From an uncultured Isosphaeraceae bacterium (GTDB lineage Bacteria; Planctomycetota; Planctomycetia; Isosphaerales; Isosphaeraceae), in the NCBI GenBank assembly GCA_937858365.1, contig CALLYK010000311.1, forward strand, positions 1 through 34,503: a stretch of DNA of 34,503 nt. The letters run 5' to 3'. The position numbers and the translations under genes were made by a program. This document shows, piece after piece, positions 1-8,725 of the stretch. The notes under the pieces were generated by a model. That model saw only the letters and a list, made by a program, of their open reading frames with translations, was not told the DNA's origin and did no database searches. Each line of letters opens with the position of its first letter. Position 1 is the first letter of the stretch.

Positions 1-1
1 G

Positions 2-142
2 GAGTCGGAACGGCGGGAGCGCGACGCCGAGGATCGCTGGGATGGCGACGATGTCCGCCCGCGTCGCGAACGCGAAGAGCGCGAAGTCGAGCCGCGCGGT
101 GACGAACAGAACCGCCGCGAATCGTTCGACGAGCAGACTTGA
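2..142 (+). CDS. C-terminal end of a charged protein (5' end outside window)
   Basis: The frame starting at base 2 stays open for 46 codons from the left edge and closes with TGA at 140-142. The encoded tail is almost entirely Arg, Glu and Asp with no hydrophobic stretch, so it is probably a disordered, highly charged C-terminus. It ends ten bases before the stop of the convergent argC gene, which fits a real gene end. No domain is visible, and function cannot be assigned. The composition of high-GC DNA could produce such a frame by chance, so the call is moderate. Confidence 0.5.
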   Translation, partial: ESERRERDAEDRWDGDDVRPRREREEREVEPRGDEQNRRESFDEQT

Positions 143-151
143 ACCGACGGC

Positions 152-1180
152 TCAGACGATCAACGCCGTCGTCTCGTCGAAGCCGTTGATCAGGTTGAAG
201 TTCTGCACGGCCACGCCGGAGGCCCCTTTGATGAGGTTGTCGAGGCAGGCGATCACCAGCACGCGCCCTTTCACGACTCGCACCGTGATGTCGCAGAAGT
301 TGGTGAACGCCGAGTCCTTCGTGGCCGGCGGCTGCTCCACGACCCGCACGAATGGGCTGGATTCGTAGTATGAGCGATAGAGTTCCATCAGGTCGCGTTC
401 GGTCGCGTGCCCTTTGGGTTGGGCGTAGATCGTGGCCAAGATGCCACGGTCCATCGGCACGAGGTGAGGCGTGAAGAGCACTTCGACCGCCTCCCCCGTG
501 AGCCGGCCGACGTCGGTGAGCACTTGCTCAATCTCGGGCGTGTGGCGGTGCCGGCCCACGCTGTAGGCTGAGAGGCTCTCGTTGCACTCAGGGAAATGTG
601 TGGTCAACTTGGGGGAGCGGCCGGCCCCCGAGACGCCGCTCTTGGCGTCGATGATGATCCCGGTCCGCTCGATCCGGTCCTCGGCGATCAAGGGGGCCAA
701 GGCCAGGATGCTCGTGGACGTGTAACAGCCCGGGTTCGCGATCAGGGTCGCGCCTGGGATCGCTTGGCGATAAATCTCGGGCAGCCCGTAAACGGCCAGG
801 TCGAGGCGGTCGGGGTCGGTGTGTGTGTGGTCGTACCACTCCGCATAGATGCCGGCCGACTTCAAGCGATAGTCCGCGCTCAAGTCGATGACGCGAACAC
901 CTCGATCATGCAGGGCGGGCACGGCCGCCATGCTGGCTACATGTGGCAAGCAGATGAAGGCCACTTGTGCTTTGCGCGCGACCTTCTCGGCGTCGAAGGG
1001 TTCGCAGGCCAGGTCGGTTCGCTTGGCCAGGCTCGGATGGAGGGTGTCCAATCGTGGGGCCTCGTCCTGACGCGACGTCGCCACCGCCAGACGCGCGCCC
1101 GGATGGCGCAGAAGGAGGTGGATCAACTCGCGGGCCGAATAGCCCGAGGCGCCGATGATCGCCACGTCGGTCTTGTTCAT
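152..1180 (-). CDS. argC: N-acetyl-gamma-glutamyl-phosphate reductase
   Basis: This cytoplasmic enzyme of arginine biosynthesis reduces N-acetylglutamyl 5-phosphate to the semialdehyde with NADPH. The 342-residue product has the N-terminal dinucleotide-binding signature [11 protein letters not shown] (residues 10-20) and the catalytic-cysteine motif ANPGCYTST with Cys152. [11 protein letters not shown]-type segment follows, as in the family. Length matches the usual 310-350 residues. The ATG start at 1180 overlaps the stop of the upstream YfhO-like gene by four bases (ATGA), so the two are probably translationally coupled. No other arginine genes are in the window. Confidence 0.96.
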   Translation of the reverse strand: MNKTDVAIIGASGYSARELIHLLLRHPGARLAVATSRQDEAPRLDTLHPSLAKRTDLACEPFDAEKVARKAQVAFICLPHVASMAAVPALHDRGVRVIDLSADYRLKSAGIYAEWYDHTHTDPDRLDLAVYGLPEIYRQAIPGATLIANPGCYTSTSILALAPLIAEDRIERTGIIIDAKSGVSGAGRSPKLTTHFPECNESLSAYSVGRHRHTPEIEQVLTDVGRLTGEAVEVLFTPHLVPMDRGILATIYAQPKGHATERDLMELYRSYYESSPFVRVVEQPPATKDSAFTNFCDITVRVVKGRVLVIACLDNLIKGASGVAVQNFNLINGFDETTALIV

Positions 1181-3591
1181 GATGAAGGGCCCTTCTCACG
1201 TCGATCGCGGACGACCGCGAGGGAGTAACACGCGAACCAGACGACCCACGCCGCAGCCGAGACGATCATGCCCGCGTACAACTCGGGGCACTCGTAATCG
1301 AGCCGCAAGGTCCAGCGGCCGGGCCCCGGGACGCGGGCCGCCATCCAGCCTCCCCAGGCCATGACCAACTCGGCCGGGCGCTTCCCTTGCGGGCCTTCAC
1401 CTTCCCAGGTCGCCGACCAGGCGGGTTCGTACTGAACGGCCAGCACGATCGCCTCGGCGCCCCGCGCGTCGAGATCGACCTTCCGATGTTGCGGGTCGGC
1501 CGCTTCAAGGGTCAAGGGGGTCGCGTTGGGCAAGACCGAACGGATCGCGTCCGGGTCCTCGTTCATCCGCGGCGAAACGCCTTCGGGCAGGAGCCAGCAA
1601 CGCGGGGGCGGGTCGGGCCGCGTCCGCACGGCGAACGATCGGAACGCGGCCCCTTCACCCGCGACCCAGGCCGAACCATACAGCCAACCGGCCAGGACCG
1701 GGTCGTCCACACGCTCGCCGGGGGCGTCCGAGAGCGCTGGGCCAACCTGGGCGCCGACGAAGTCGAGGGCCTTCAGTTCGCCGGTCCTCATGGCGATTTC
1801 GGCGAGTCGCGGCCGAGGCAGGTCAAGCGTCCGGTAAGCCGAGATTGGCGCCAGGCCGGCCACCATCGGCAGGTTCCGCGCCTCGTCGAGCACGCGCGTT
1901 CCGCGCGGCAACCCGGCCAGTTTGGTCAGCACGGGACTGGCCTTCATGAGCGACTGAAGGGGCATCGTCTCGACCATCCGCAAGCGCGCGGTCATCAGCA
2001 GGTCGGCACAGGTCAACAGGCAAAGGGACCAGGGCACCAGGCGCCTTGTCCGAGCGAACGCGGCGAGCAGGCCGACGACGACCAGTCCCGACCAAACGGC
2101 GGCGGTCGGCGCCAACTCGTCCACATAGGTCGCGAGGCGTTCCCGGTCCCAGCGCAGGCCCTCGGGCGGGACCTTCGCGCGGCCGATCCTGGCCAGGCCG
2201 GCGCGTTCGCGGACCTCCCCTTGGGGCCTTCGGGCGGCGTCCATCAGTCCCGACAGCCGGACCGGCCGGGACCAAGGGGCCAGTCCCAAGACTTGATCGG
2301 CCGCACGCACAAGGCCAGGTATGCCCGGTCGGGCCGTCGCGGCGAGGGCCCCTTCCAACGTGCCGACCGCCAGCAGCGGGACGACGAGCGCGAGTAGGCA
2401 CCAAACCCGGACGATACGAGCGGGATTGGCCCAGGTCTTGACGGCATCCCATCCCATCCCGGCGAGAAGGGCCAAGGCCAGGTCGGTCGCCACCGACCAA
2501 CGCGCCGGCGCCCGAAAGAAGGAGAAGCCCGGCAGCTTGATCAACCAGGCGAACCCGGGCACATAAGGCCCCCAACTGAGCAGGAGTGTCATCAGGGCCA
2601 CCAGGCCCAACGCCCGAACGGCCGAGTCGCGCGGGACCTTCCTCAAGACGACGCCAACGGCCAGGAAGAGCGGCACGAGGCCGACATAACCGAGCGACTC
2701 TTCCGGGATGGCGTGAAAAGGGTCCCAGACGATCGACCGCCACAAGGGGGACCGATGGAAGAGTCCGGGGACGACGTAACTGGCGATGTGAAAGGGGGTC
2801 GTCGCGAACGTGCCCAGGTATTCGAAGTCCCGGTCCGAATCGGCGAGCGCGGCCAGCCGCCATGTCGGGGCGAGCTGGAGCATCGCGAGAAGGCCCGCCA
2901 TCAAGAACGAGAGGGACAAGAGAATCAACGAACGACGCGGTCCGGCGGCGAGCACCAGGACGAGTAGGCCCACCTGGGTGATGAACGCGAGTTGAAAATG
3001 GCCGGGCAGCATCTGGAGCGCTAGAGCGGCGGCGAGCAGCCAAGGGGTCGTCCGCTTGCCTTCCCCCCGCGCCACCATCCAGCCGAGCCCCCAGACCCAG
3101 GGCATCCAGCTCCCGGTCGTCTGGGCCCACTGGTGCGGCAGGTGGACCAGGAAAAAACCCGACATGCCCCAGGTCAGGCCGGCGAGGACCGCCCCGCTGG
3201 GGGAGACGCCGAAGCGTCGGGCCGCCCATTGGGCGCCAAGTCCCGCCCAGAACGTGTGCAGGACCAAACTCACCGTGTAAGCCATTTCCAGGGGCAAGAG
3301 ACCGTAGAACAGCCAATGCGGTGGGTAGAAGGCCCCGATCTGGCTTTCGCCGATGCCAGGAAAACCATAGCCCCAGAGGTCGTTCCAGATGGGAAGACTG
3401 AGGTGCCGAAGCGAATCGGCCAGGAAGGCCATCAAGCCGATCGTGAACTGGGTGACGTCGCCGCCGACCGGCATCGCCCCGCCCAGACCGATCGGCCAGA
3501 GCCACGCCGTCAGCACGGTGACCACCGCCAGGCCACCCCAAACCGACCGCCGACGGTCGCCGTCCCCGACCTCGTCGCTTGCGACGCTCAT
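1177..3591 (-). CDS. YfhO-like multi-pass membrane protein
   Basis: This is an 804-residue integral membrane protein. After a short charged N-terminus it shows many hydrophobic segments (starting around residues 20-35, 85-110, 140-160, 190-260 and 295-415), then a large soluble, mostly extracytoplasmic C-terminal half, and a last helix near residues 770-790. The [18 protein letters not shown] region, the [13 protein letters not shown] segment and the overall layout resemble YfhO-family proteins, thought to act in glycosylation of cell-surface polymers; that role is family knowledge and not shown here. The gene directly precedes argC with a four-base overlap. Start chosen as the first ATG of the frame; no strong Shine-Dalgarno is visible before it. 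Confidence 0.8.
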   Translation of the reverse strand: MSVASDEVGDGDRRRSVWGGLAVVTVLTAWLWPIGLGGAMPVGGDVTQFTIGLMAFLADSLRHLSLPIWNDLWGYGFPGIGESQIGAFYPPHWLFYGLLPLEMAYTVSLVLHTFWAGLGAQWAARRFGVSPSGAVLAGLTWGMSGFFLVHLPHQWAQTTGSWMPWVWGLGWMVARGEGKRTTPWLLAAALALQMLPGHFQLAFITQVGLLVLVLAAGPRRSLILLSLSFLMAGLLAMLQLAPTWRLAALADSDRDFEYLGTFATTPFHIASYVVPGLFHRSPLWRSIVWDPFHAIPEESLGYVGLVPLFLAVGVVLRKVPRDSAVRALGLVALMTLLLSWGPYVPGFAWLIKLPGFSFFRAPARWSVATDLALALLAGMGWDAVKTWANPARIVRVWCLLALVVPLLAVGTLEGALAATARPGIPGLVRAADQVLGLAPWSRPVRLSGLMDAARRPQGEVRERAGLARIGRAKVPPEGLRWDRERLATYVDELAPTAAVWSGLVVVGLLAAFARTRRLVPWSLCLLTCADLLMTARLRMVETMPLQSLMKASPVLTKLAGLPRGTRVLDEARNLPMVAGLAPISAYRTLDLPRPRLAEIAMRTGELKALDFVGAQVGPALSDAPGERVDDPVLAGWLYGSAWVAGEGAAFRSFAVRTRPDPPPRCWLLPEGVSPRMNEDPDAIRSVLPNATPLTLEAADPQHRKVDLDARGAEAIVLAVQYEPAWSATWEGEGPQGKRPAELVMAWGGWMAARVPGPGRWTLRLDYECPELYAGMIVSAAAWVVWFACYSLAVVRDRREKGPSS

Positions 3592-3813
3592 GCTTGGAAG
3601 AATCTACAAAGTCCCGTGAGTCGGCCGCTCGTCCCGGTCCCACGACCGCTTGGGGAATGGCGAGCGCGTCGCCGAAGTTCTGAAGATAGCACGACTTGAG
3701 GCCGCTTCAAACAGGACCTAGGGACATTCCGGCCTAATTCGGCACGGCAGGTGCAAGACCATCGGGCAAGTCCAACGCTCATCGAGATCATCGGCCATCG
3801 GCCGCTCGTTTCT

Positions 3814-3822
3814 GAAGGAGGA
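3814..3822 (+). promoter_or_regulatory. Shine-Dalgarno of csrA containing CsrA-type GGA motif
   Basis: GAAGGAGGA lies seven bases before the csrA ATG and is one of the strongest ribosome-binding sites in the window. It fixes the csrA start at 3829 and not at the upstream in-frame ATG at 3751. It also contains the A-N-GGA core that CsrA proteins bind in RNA, so autorepression is possible (inference). Confidence 0.7.
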
Positions 3823-3828
3823 CCGCCC

Positions 3829-4023
3829 ATGTTGGTCTTGAGCAGGAAGCTCGGCGAGAAATTCCAAATCGGTCCGGACGTGCGTATCACGATCGTCAAA
3901 GTGGACCGCCACTCGGTCCGAATCGGCATCGAGGCCCCCGACGACGTCAGCGTCTATCGCGAAGAGGTCCTCATGCTGGAACCGGCCGGGATCGGCGAAC
4001 TCGCGACGACGGCCCGCGCCTGA
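3829..4023 (+). CDS. csrA: Carbon storage regulator CsrA
   Basis: CsrA is a small homodimeric RNA-binding protein that represses or stabilises target mRNAs by binding GGA motifs around ribosome-binding sites. The 64-residue product begins MLVLSRKLGEKFQIG and carries the central VRIGIEAPDDVSVYREEV segment, both hallmarks of the family, and its length is standard. The strong Shine-Dalgarno just upstream decides the start. The gene stands alone: the neighbour on the left is divergent and the one on the right converges with only nine bases between stops. No flagellar genes or fliW, the usual CsrA partners, are visible nearby, so its targets cannot be inferred from context. Confidence 0.96.
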   Translation: MLVLSRKLGEKFQIGPDVRITIVKVDRHSVRIGIEAPDDVSVYREEVLMLEPAGIGELATTARA

Positions 4024-4032
4024 GGTCCGTTC

Positions 4033-5118
4033 TCAGGGCCCGGGTCTTGGACCCAAGCCCGGTACCGGGATGTCTCTTCGGGACCCGGCCGTCATCCCCT
4101 TGATGGGGACCGGCTCGCCCCCATCGTCCGTCCCGTCCGGGCCGACGCTGTAGAGCATGTGGCCCCCTCCGACCTGCCGGTAAACCGGCGGCCCCTTGCC
4201 GAACGGGTCCGCGGGGACCGTTGGAAGATACTCGGGCACCAGGTCTTCGAGGCGGGCCGCTTCCGCGCCTTGGCCGCGCCGATACCGCCTCAAAGCCAGT
4301 TCCAATAGAAGAAGCCGGGCCCGAGCCGACGAACGATCGTGGAACCGGCGAAAGGCGTCCTCGGCGGGCTTGCACATCATGTTGAACCGGCCCGGCGTCA
4401 TCCTCGCCATGAGTCGGATCGGCAATTCCCCTCGGCTTCGATAAAGGGCCCTCTCGCGTCGACAGACGGTGTCGGGGCCCTCGCGACGCTCCTCCAAAGC
4501 TTGAATGGCCTTCATCGCCCTGGCCGATTGGGCGTCGTCTAACGCCTCGGCGAGTTCGCCCAGGGCCTCCATCGCGGTGCTTTCGATGGCGATGCCGACC
4601 TCTTGGTCGATGATCAGCCCTCCGCGACCCGCCTTCCCGGAGAGTCCCAAGGCGTCCAGAATGGCGGCCAGGGCGTCGTCGGTCCTTCCTTCCTCACGAG
4701 CGAGTTTGGCTTTCGTCAGAAAGTAGCGTCCCAGATCGCGCAGGGGTCCGATGGCCTGGACCGATCGATTTACGATCGCGTCGACATCACCGAGGAGAGG
4801 AACGCCCGATTCATGCTCCAGGGCGCGTCGCGCTCGGCCTTCGATGTCGCGCCGGGACTCGAACCAAGCGAGCAGAGTGTCTGGGTCGTTCGGATCATCG
4901 CTTTTCCGATGGCGAATCGCCGCCCCCGCCTCCACCAGTTCGGGATAGGCGTTGGGCTCGGGCAAAGGAGGAAGCGGAGGCCCGAAGGGGTCGAGGAAGA
5001 GTCCCGCCGCGCCCGCCGCCATCAGGGCGACGACCGAGAGCAGGACGAGTCGCGAGATTGTCTTGCGCCTGGAGCGAGGGCGCTCGGGACGGTCACTTAT
5101 ATTCGAGGTAGGTCTCAA
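4033..5118 (-). CDS. Membrane-anchored hypothetical with pseudopilin-like C-terminal tail
   Basis: The product is about 361 residues if translation begins at the TTG at 5118; the frame is open to 5208, but that start would lie deep inside the upstream small gene. A basic stretch is followed by one hydrophobic segment (LVLLSVVALMAAGAAGLFL), then a long charged, mostly helical region, and a C-terminus with DPFGKGPPVYR and YSVGPDGTDDGG. The last part resembles the C-terminal calcium-loop region of type II secretion major pseudopilins (GspG), but the pilin N-terminal methylation motif is absent. Such proteins are common in planctomycetes and have no known function. The start overlaps the end of the 5093-5281 gene by 26 bases. 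Confidence 0.7.
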   Translation of the reverse strand: MRPTSNISDRPERPRSRRKTISRLVLLSVVALMAAGAAGLFLDPFGPPLPPLPEPNAYPELVEAGAAIRHRKSDDPNDPDTLLAWFESRRDIEGRARRALEHESGVPLLGDVDAIVNRSVQAIGPLRDLGRYFLTKAKLAREEGRTDDALAAILDALGLSGKAGRGGLIIDQEVGIAIESTAMEALGELAEALDDAQSARAMKAIQALEERREGPDTVCRRERALYRSRGELPIRLMARMTPGRFNMMCKPAEDAFRRFHDRSSARARLLLLELALRRYRRGQGAEAARLEDLVPEYLPTVPADPFGKGPPVYRQVGGGHMLYSVGPDGTDDGGEPVPIKGMTAGSRRDIPVPGLGPRPGP

Positions 5119-5281
5119 TTCCCTGCCATAAGACGAAGGCGCCGCCCAGGATGAACATGATGTCGAGCACCAGGCTCGGCCGGTTGAACGGGACCCCCAG
5201 AGTGGCATCGAGGAGGAAAATGAGGACCACCAGGCCGGCCACGACCAGCGAAGCGATCGTCAGCAGCTTCTCGGTCTCCAT
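5093..5281 (-). CDS. Small two-helix membrane protein
   Basis: This is a 62-residue protein if the ATG at 5281 is used; an in-frame ATG at 5308 would give 71 residues. I prefer 5281 because a GGGAG motif lies about a dozen bases upstream and the hydrophobic core starts soon after. Two transmembrane segments are clear: TIASLVVAGLVVLIFLLDA and VLDIMFILGGAFVLWQGI, with a short charged tail ending TYLEYK. No family recognised. It precedes and overlaps the membrane-anchored hypothetical gene, so the pair may be co-expressed. Confidence 0.7.
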   Translation of the reverse strand: METEKLLTIASLVVAGLVVLIFLLDATLGVPFNRPSLVLDIMFILGGAFVLWQGIETYLEYK

Positions 5282-5467
5282 GAGGGGGACACTCCCGACG
5301 TTGGACATTCGGCATCGTCTCCCACGACTTTACCACACGCCCAGGCGCGAAGCGGAAGGCGAGCGGTCCCTCAAACTGTAGGAAGAGTGGGCTTGCGGCG
5401 GATTGTACGGAGAGTAGGGCCCAGTCGGGAAGAAGGCTGCGAAAAGACGACCTTGAGACAGCCTCTC

Positions 5468-5920
5468 TTAGACGTTGGTCGGGCCCCGAACGGGGATCGT
5501 GAAGGTCCGCGCCTTGGCCGCTTTAGGCAGGCGCACCGTCAACACCCCGTTCTGGAAATCCGCCTGAATCCCTTGCTGGTCCACGTCTTCGGGCAACTCG
5601 ACGTCGCGGCAGAACGGGCCGAAGTACCGTTCCTGAAGCCGGGGCCGCCCCAGGGTCACATCGGGGGCCGACCGCGCGCCCCGCAAAAGGACCGTCCGAC
5701 CCGAGACAGAAAGGTCGATGGAAGCCGGGTCCACGCCCGGCAGGTCGACGCGGAGGACCAGGTCCACGTCCGACTCGTGCAGGTCAATTTCGGGGACGGA
5801 GCCCCCTTCCCCCGTGAACTTGCTCCGATACTGTTCGTACAGCTTTGTTAATTCGTCTTGCAAGACCGACAGCGGCGCTCCCAACTCGCGGCGCCAGGTC
5901 CAGGTCGGGATGCGGGTCAT
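5468..5920 (-). CDS. Hsp20/alpha-crystallin family small heat-shock protein
   Basis: This is an ATP-independent holdase chaperone that binds unfolding proteins in the cytoplasm. The 150-residue product has an alpha-crystallin domain from about residue 42 to 138, including DLVLRVDLPGVDPASIDLSV and the ELPEDVDQQGIQADFQNGVLTVRLPK stretch (shown here in parts), and ends with a TIPV motif, the C-terminal I-x-I/V anchor for oligomerisation. Length is normal. It lies 36 bases downstream of the BlaR1-like gene on the same strand, so it is probably in the same transcript as blaR1 and blaI. Confidence 0.93.
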   Translation of the reverse strand: MTRIPTWTWRRELGAPLSVLQDELTKLYEQYRSKFTGEGGSVPEIDLHESDVDLVLRVDLPGVDPASIDLSVSGRTVLLRGARSAPDVTLGRPRLQERYFGPFCRDVELPEDVDQQGIQADFQNGVLTVRLPKAAKARTFTIPVRGPTNV

Positions 5921-5956
5921 GGGTGGGTCTCCTGCCGGCTGTGGGTGTCTTCAAGG

Positions 5957-7345
5957 TCATTCGTATCGTGGCGGGCTTTTCTTGTCGAGTGGCTCGGGAA
6001 GCGAGATCACAGTCAGTTCGCGCAGGGATAGGCCCTGACGGGGTGGGGCCGTGACCGTCAACCACTTGGACTCTGGGTCCGGGGGCCCCTCGACGGCCAC
6101 TTCTTGATCATCAACCCAAAGTCTCACGACATCGTGGGTCCGGACCAAACGCAGGTGGTACGAACCAGTCTCGGCCGGGGCCGAAGGCGATGGGACGCGA
6201 TGGCCGGCCAGCCGACAGCCGGCAACCTGTTCGGGAAGGTCCGCCAAGACCCGCACCGTCAGTTCGAACTCGTCCGGCAAGGGAAGTGGAAACTCCAAAG
6301 GCGCCGGGTCCCGCTCGGGTCCAATCTCGACGCGAGGGGCCAGAAACTTCCCCCCGTCGGCCTGGTCCCCGCTCGGCCCGACCACAAACCCACGCAGGCT
6401 GACCGTGCTCAAGCCGACCACCGTCAAGGCCGCGAAAAGCGACGTCGTCAGGCGAAACCAGAAGGGGCTGTCTGGTTCCACCGGGAAGGGGCAACGCAGC
6501 AACATTAAGACGCGCTGATAAAGCGCCGAGCCGCCGAACCAGGCGCGCGCCCGACCGGCCTCGCGGGCCTTCCCGTTCGGCAAGGCGGTCGGCCCCGACT
6601 GTCCCACGAGGGCCGCGGCGTAATCGGCGGTGGAACCGTAATCGGCGGCGGCCTGACGGTCCGCCAGAAACTCCTGATCGAGCCGAACTTGCGCTCGGAC
6701 CCACCAGACGGGTGGCCAGAAGAACCAAAACGCCTGACAGAGACTCGCCAAGAGGGCCCATGAGGGGTCTTGGCGTTGGTCGTGGGCCAACTCGTGAAGC
6801 AGTGCCAGGCGGAGCGCCTCGCGATTGATGGGCCGATCGAGGGCCGTCGGGACCAGGATCGTGCTTCGGAGGCCCACGAAGAGGGCCGGTGAACGGACGC
6901 GCTCGGAAATACGCAGCCGCGGCCCCTTCCGGTCGGGTCCGAGGAGCCGTGTGAAGAGGTCGATCGTGCCCGAAGAAGGTGCCGAGGACGACCAAACGAG
7001 CCAGAACCCGCCCCACCAACCCAGGCCCAGCCAAGCCAACTGCCAAAGCACTCCGACAAAATACACAACGAGTGCCCAACGCAACCAAACGAAGTCGCCC
7101 CCTTGCGACCCATCGAACAACGGCAGAGGGCCCAGCCACGAGGCGGGCTCCCATCGCGGTATCAGGTCCAGGGCGATGAGGGTGGGGATCACCATCGCGC
7201 CCACACAGGCCGCCAAGCCAAGCACAAGGCGTCGGGCCGGCTGAGAACAGAGGACCATCCCGGAAGCCATGAGTCCCAGCCAGACCAAGACGGCCGGCGC
7301 GACGTCGAACCAAAACGGGACAGCGCGGGCCAAAGCGGTCCCCAT
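5957..7345 (-). CDS. BlaR1/MecR1-type M56 membrane metallopeptidase
   Basis: This protein of 462 residues has hydrophobic segments near residues 10-33, 40-60, 88-120, 195-215 and about 300-325, enclosing a cytosolic zinc protease domain. The zinc motif HELAH is at residues 184-188, followed by the third-ligand helix DQEFLADRQAA (Glu225). In BlaR1 this protease inactivates the BlaI repressor after a signal arrives at the extracellular domain. Here the C-terminal part beyond residue 330 is only about 130 residues and lacks a penicillin-binding sensor domain, so the ligand is not expected to be a beta-lactam. The blaI-type gene starts 33 bases upstream and hsp20 follows. The hydrolase activity on BlaI is inferred from the family. 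Confidence 0.87.
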   Translation of the reverse strand: MGTALARAVPFWFDVAPAVLVWLGLMASGMVLCSQPARRLVLGLAACVGAMVIPTLIALDLIPRWEPASWLGPLPLFDGSQGGDFVWLRWALVVYFVGVLWQLAWLGLGWWGGFWLVWSSSAPSSGTIDLFTRLLGPDRKGPRLRISERVRSPALFVGLRSTILVPTALDRPINREALRLALLHELAHDQRQDPSWALLASLCQAFWFFWPPVWWVRAQVRLDQEFLADRQAAADYGSTADYAAALVGQSGPTALPNGKAREAGRARAWFGGSALYQRVLMLLRCPFPVEPDSPFWFRLTTSLFAALTVVGLSTVSLRGFVVGPSGDQADGGKFLAPRVEIGPERDPAPLEFPLPLPDEFELTVRVLADLPEQVAGCRLAGHRVPSPSAPAETGSYHLRLVRTHDVVRLWVDDQEVAVEGPPDPESKWLTVTAPPRQGLSLRELTVISLPEPLDKKSPPRYE

Positions 7346-7378
7346 CGGACCACCTCCCCATCGGCTCCAAGGACGTGT

Positions 7379-7807
7379 TCAGCCTTCGATCGCCTCCCGG
7401 TCGGCCTTCGCCTCTGGGCCGCGCTCCGCCTGGGCGCGGGCCTCGTCCAGCATCGCTCGAAGGCGGTCGAGTTCCTCGGGGTCGGGCGACTTCGAGTCCA
7501 GCAAGGCCACCATCACGCGATCCAAGGCCCCGTCGAAAACGCGGTCCACGAACCGCTTCGTCAATTCGCGGATCGTCCGTTCGGGAGACTTCTTGGGCGA
7601 ATAAACGAACGTGCGACCCTCGACCACATGGCGGACCAGGCCCTTCTTCTCTTCCATGATGTTGAGGAGAGTTTGGACCGTGCTATAGGCGACCGGGCCC
7701 ACCACCTGGAGGTCTTCCTGCACCTCACGCACACTGGCCCGACCACGGGCCCACAACACCTTGAGGATCTCCAGCTCCCGATCCGTCACCATCTGACCTT
7801 TGCGCAC
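7379..7807 (-). CDS. BlaI/MecI-family transcriptional repressor
   Basis: This 142-residue cytoplasmic winged-helix repressor binds operators as a dimer and is removed by its partner M56 protease. The N-terminal half shows the typical pattern VTDRELEILKVLWARG, then SVREVQEDL and the recognition-helix region AYSTVQTLLNIMEEKKGL, and a wing containing GRTFVYSPK. The C-terminal part (RELTKRFVDRVFDGAL) is the dimerisation helix region. It directly precedes its cognate M56 gene, and the arrangement predicts control of its own operon, including hsp20. Confidence 0.92.
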   Translation of the reverse strand: MRKGQMVTDRELEILKVLWARGRASVREVQEDLQVVGPVAYSTVQTLLNIMEEKKGLVRHVVEGRTFVYSPKKSPERTIRELTKRFVDRVFDGALDRVMVALLDSKSPDPEELDRLRAMLDEARAQAERGPEAKADREAIEG

Positions 7808-7844
7808 CGTGACGACTCCCCCAGGTCCTCGCGACCACCATTCA

Positions 7845-7854
7845 CTCGATCGAG
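7845..7854. promoter_or_regulatory. Palindrome upstream of blaI-type gene (possible operator)
   Basis: A perfect 10-bp palindrome CTCGATCGAG sits 38 bases upstream of the blaI-type start codon, where an operator would be expected. It does not match the classical TACA/TGTA BlaI box, and short palindromes with GATC are common in GC-rich DNA, so this is only a candidate. Confidence 0.2.
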
Positions 7855-7926
7855 ACTACCCACTCTTAATACCATCGGCAATCCCCAAACCTCAGAGAAA
7901 TCCGGGCTTAGGCTTGGACGAATGTC

Positions 7927-8607
7927 CTAGGCGCGAGGTGCGACCAAGCCCTTGAGGCGGTCGTCGAGAAGTCCCGGAAATCGGGAGTACCAACGCGCGT
8001 TCAAGGGGGACGGATGAGGCAAAGGCAAGACCGCGATTTCTTTGACGACCGACCCGTCCGGCGACCGGAGGGAGCAGGGCAAGCGGCCCTGGTAGCGGTC
8101 CTCGCGGTCCCAAAGCGCTTGGGCCGCGCCGGCCGCCGCGTGGCGGACGAACCAGTCGAACGCCTCGTTCCCGAGGGTCAAGACGGTGTCGCCTCGCCAG
8201 TGGACCGTGAGAAGTTCCACCAAGAAGGGCCGAAAACGGTCCTTCACGGCCGTTGAATACGCCTTGTTCCCCGGCGGCTTGTATGGGACTGTGTTGGTCA
8301 GAAGAACATGATCAAGTGCCGAAAAAAGCGTCGTGTCCTTGGGGTCGGGCTCGCGACCATGGACGGCCCGCAGCAAGCCCGCGCGCACGAGGCGACCGCC
8401 CGCGCCGATGAGGGGTTGTCCGTGGGTCACTTCGTCTTTACCCAGGTCGCGCGCGAAGACGCATACGCGAGCATCGAGCGACCCGGCGCAGAGGATCGGC
8501 GCCTGGGGGTCGCGACCGGCCCGGCGATAGACCTCCTCATCGATCGGAAAGGGCGCGCGCAGGGCCTCGCGATGCACGTCGGCGATCAGGGCGTCCAGCT
8601 CACGCAC
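7927..8607 (-). CDS. Uracil-DNA glycosylase family protein
   Basis: The 226-residue product has the UDG-superfamily layout. The motif-1 region reads ARDLGKDEVTHGQPLIGAGG, the strand with the substrate-binding Asn is LLTNTVPYKPPGNKA, and the C-terminal motif PLPHPSPLNARW places the conserved His at about residue 198. Members remove uracil or other damaged bases from DNA in base-excision repair. The iron-sulphur cysteine set of family 4 enzymes is not evident, so the exact subfamily and substrate are uncertain. The gene is divergent from cimA, whose candidate promoter lies just beyond its start. Confidence 0.8.
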   Translation of the reverse strand: MRELDALIADVHREALRAPFPIDEEVYRRAGRDPQAPILCAGSLDARVCVFARDLGKDEVTHGQPLIGAGGRLVRAGLLRAVHGREPDPKDTTLFSALDHVLLTNTVPYKPPGNKAYSTAVKDRFRPFLVELLTVHWRGDTVLTLGNEAFDWFVRHAAAGAAQALWDREDRYQGRLPCSLRSPDGSVVKEIAVLPLPHPSPLNARWYSRFPGLLDDRLKGLVAPRA

Positions 8608-8656
8608 GGCGGTCTCCTCCGACTTGGCTCAAGAACGGTTGGCGTGGGGCGTCTGC

Positions 8657-8662
8657 TACAAT
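8657..8662 (+). promoter_or_regulatory. Candidate -10 box for cimA
   Basis: TACAAT differs by one base from the sigma-70 consensus TATAAT and lies 63 bases before the cimA ATG, between the divergent UDG-family gene and cimA. No good -35 hexamer sits at 16-18 bases upstream, so the call is weak. Confidence 0.35.
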
Positions 8663-8725
8663 AAGGGCGTGACGCGGCGCGTTTCGCCAGGTCGCACCCT
8701 TCCTACCCCTCGAACCGGACCGGCC

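Noticed and set aside
1823-3643. 606-codon minus-strand frame overlapping the YfhO-like gene
   Set aside because: It is a shadow of the membrane-protein gene: Arg/Gly/Pro-rich, with no hydrophobic or domain pattern.
8624-8725. 34-residue N-terminal extension of CimA
   Set aside because: The extension spans the likely promoter region and lacks family similarity; homology starts at the ATG at 8726.
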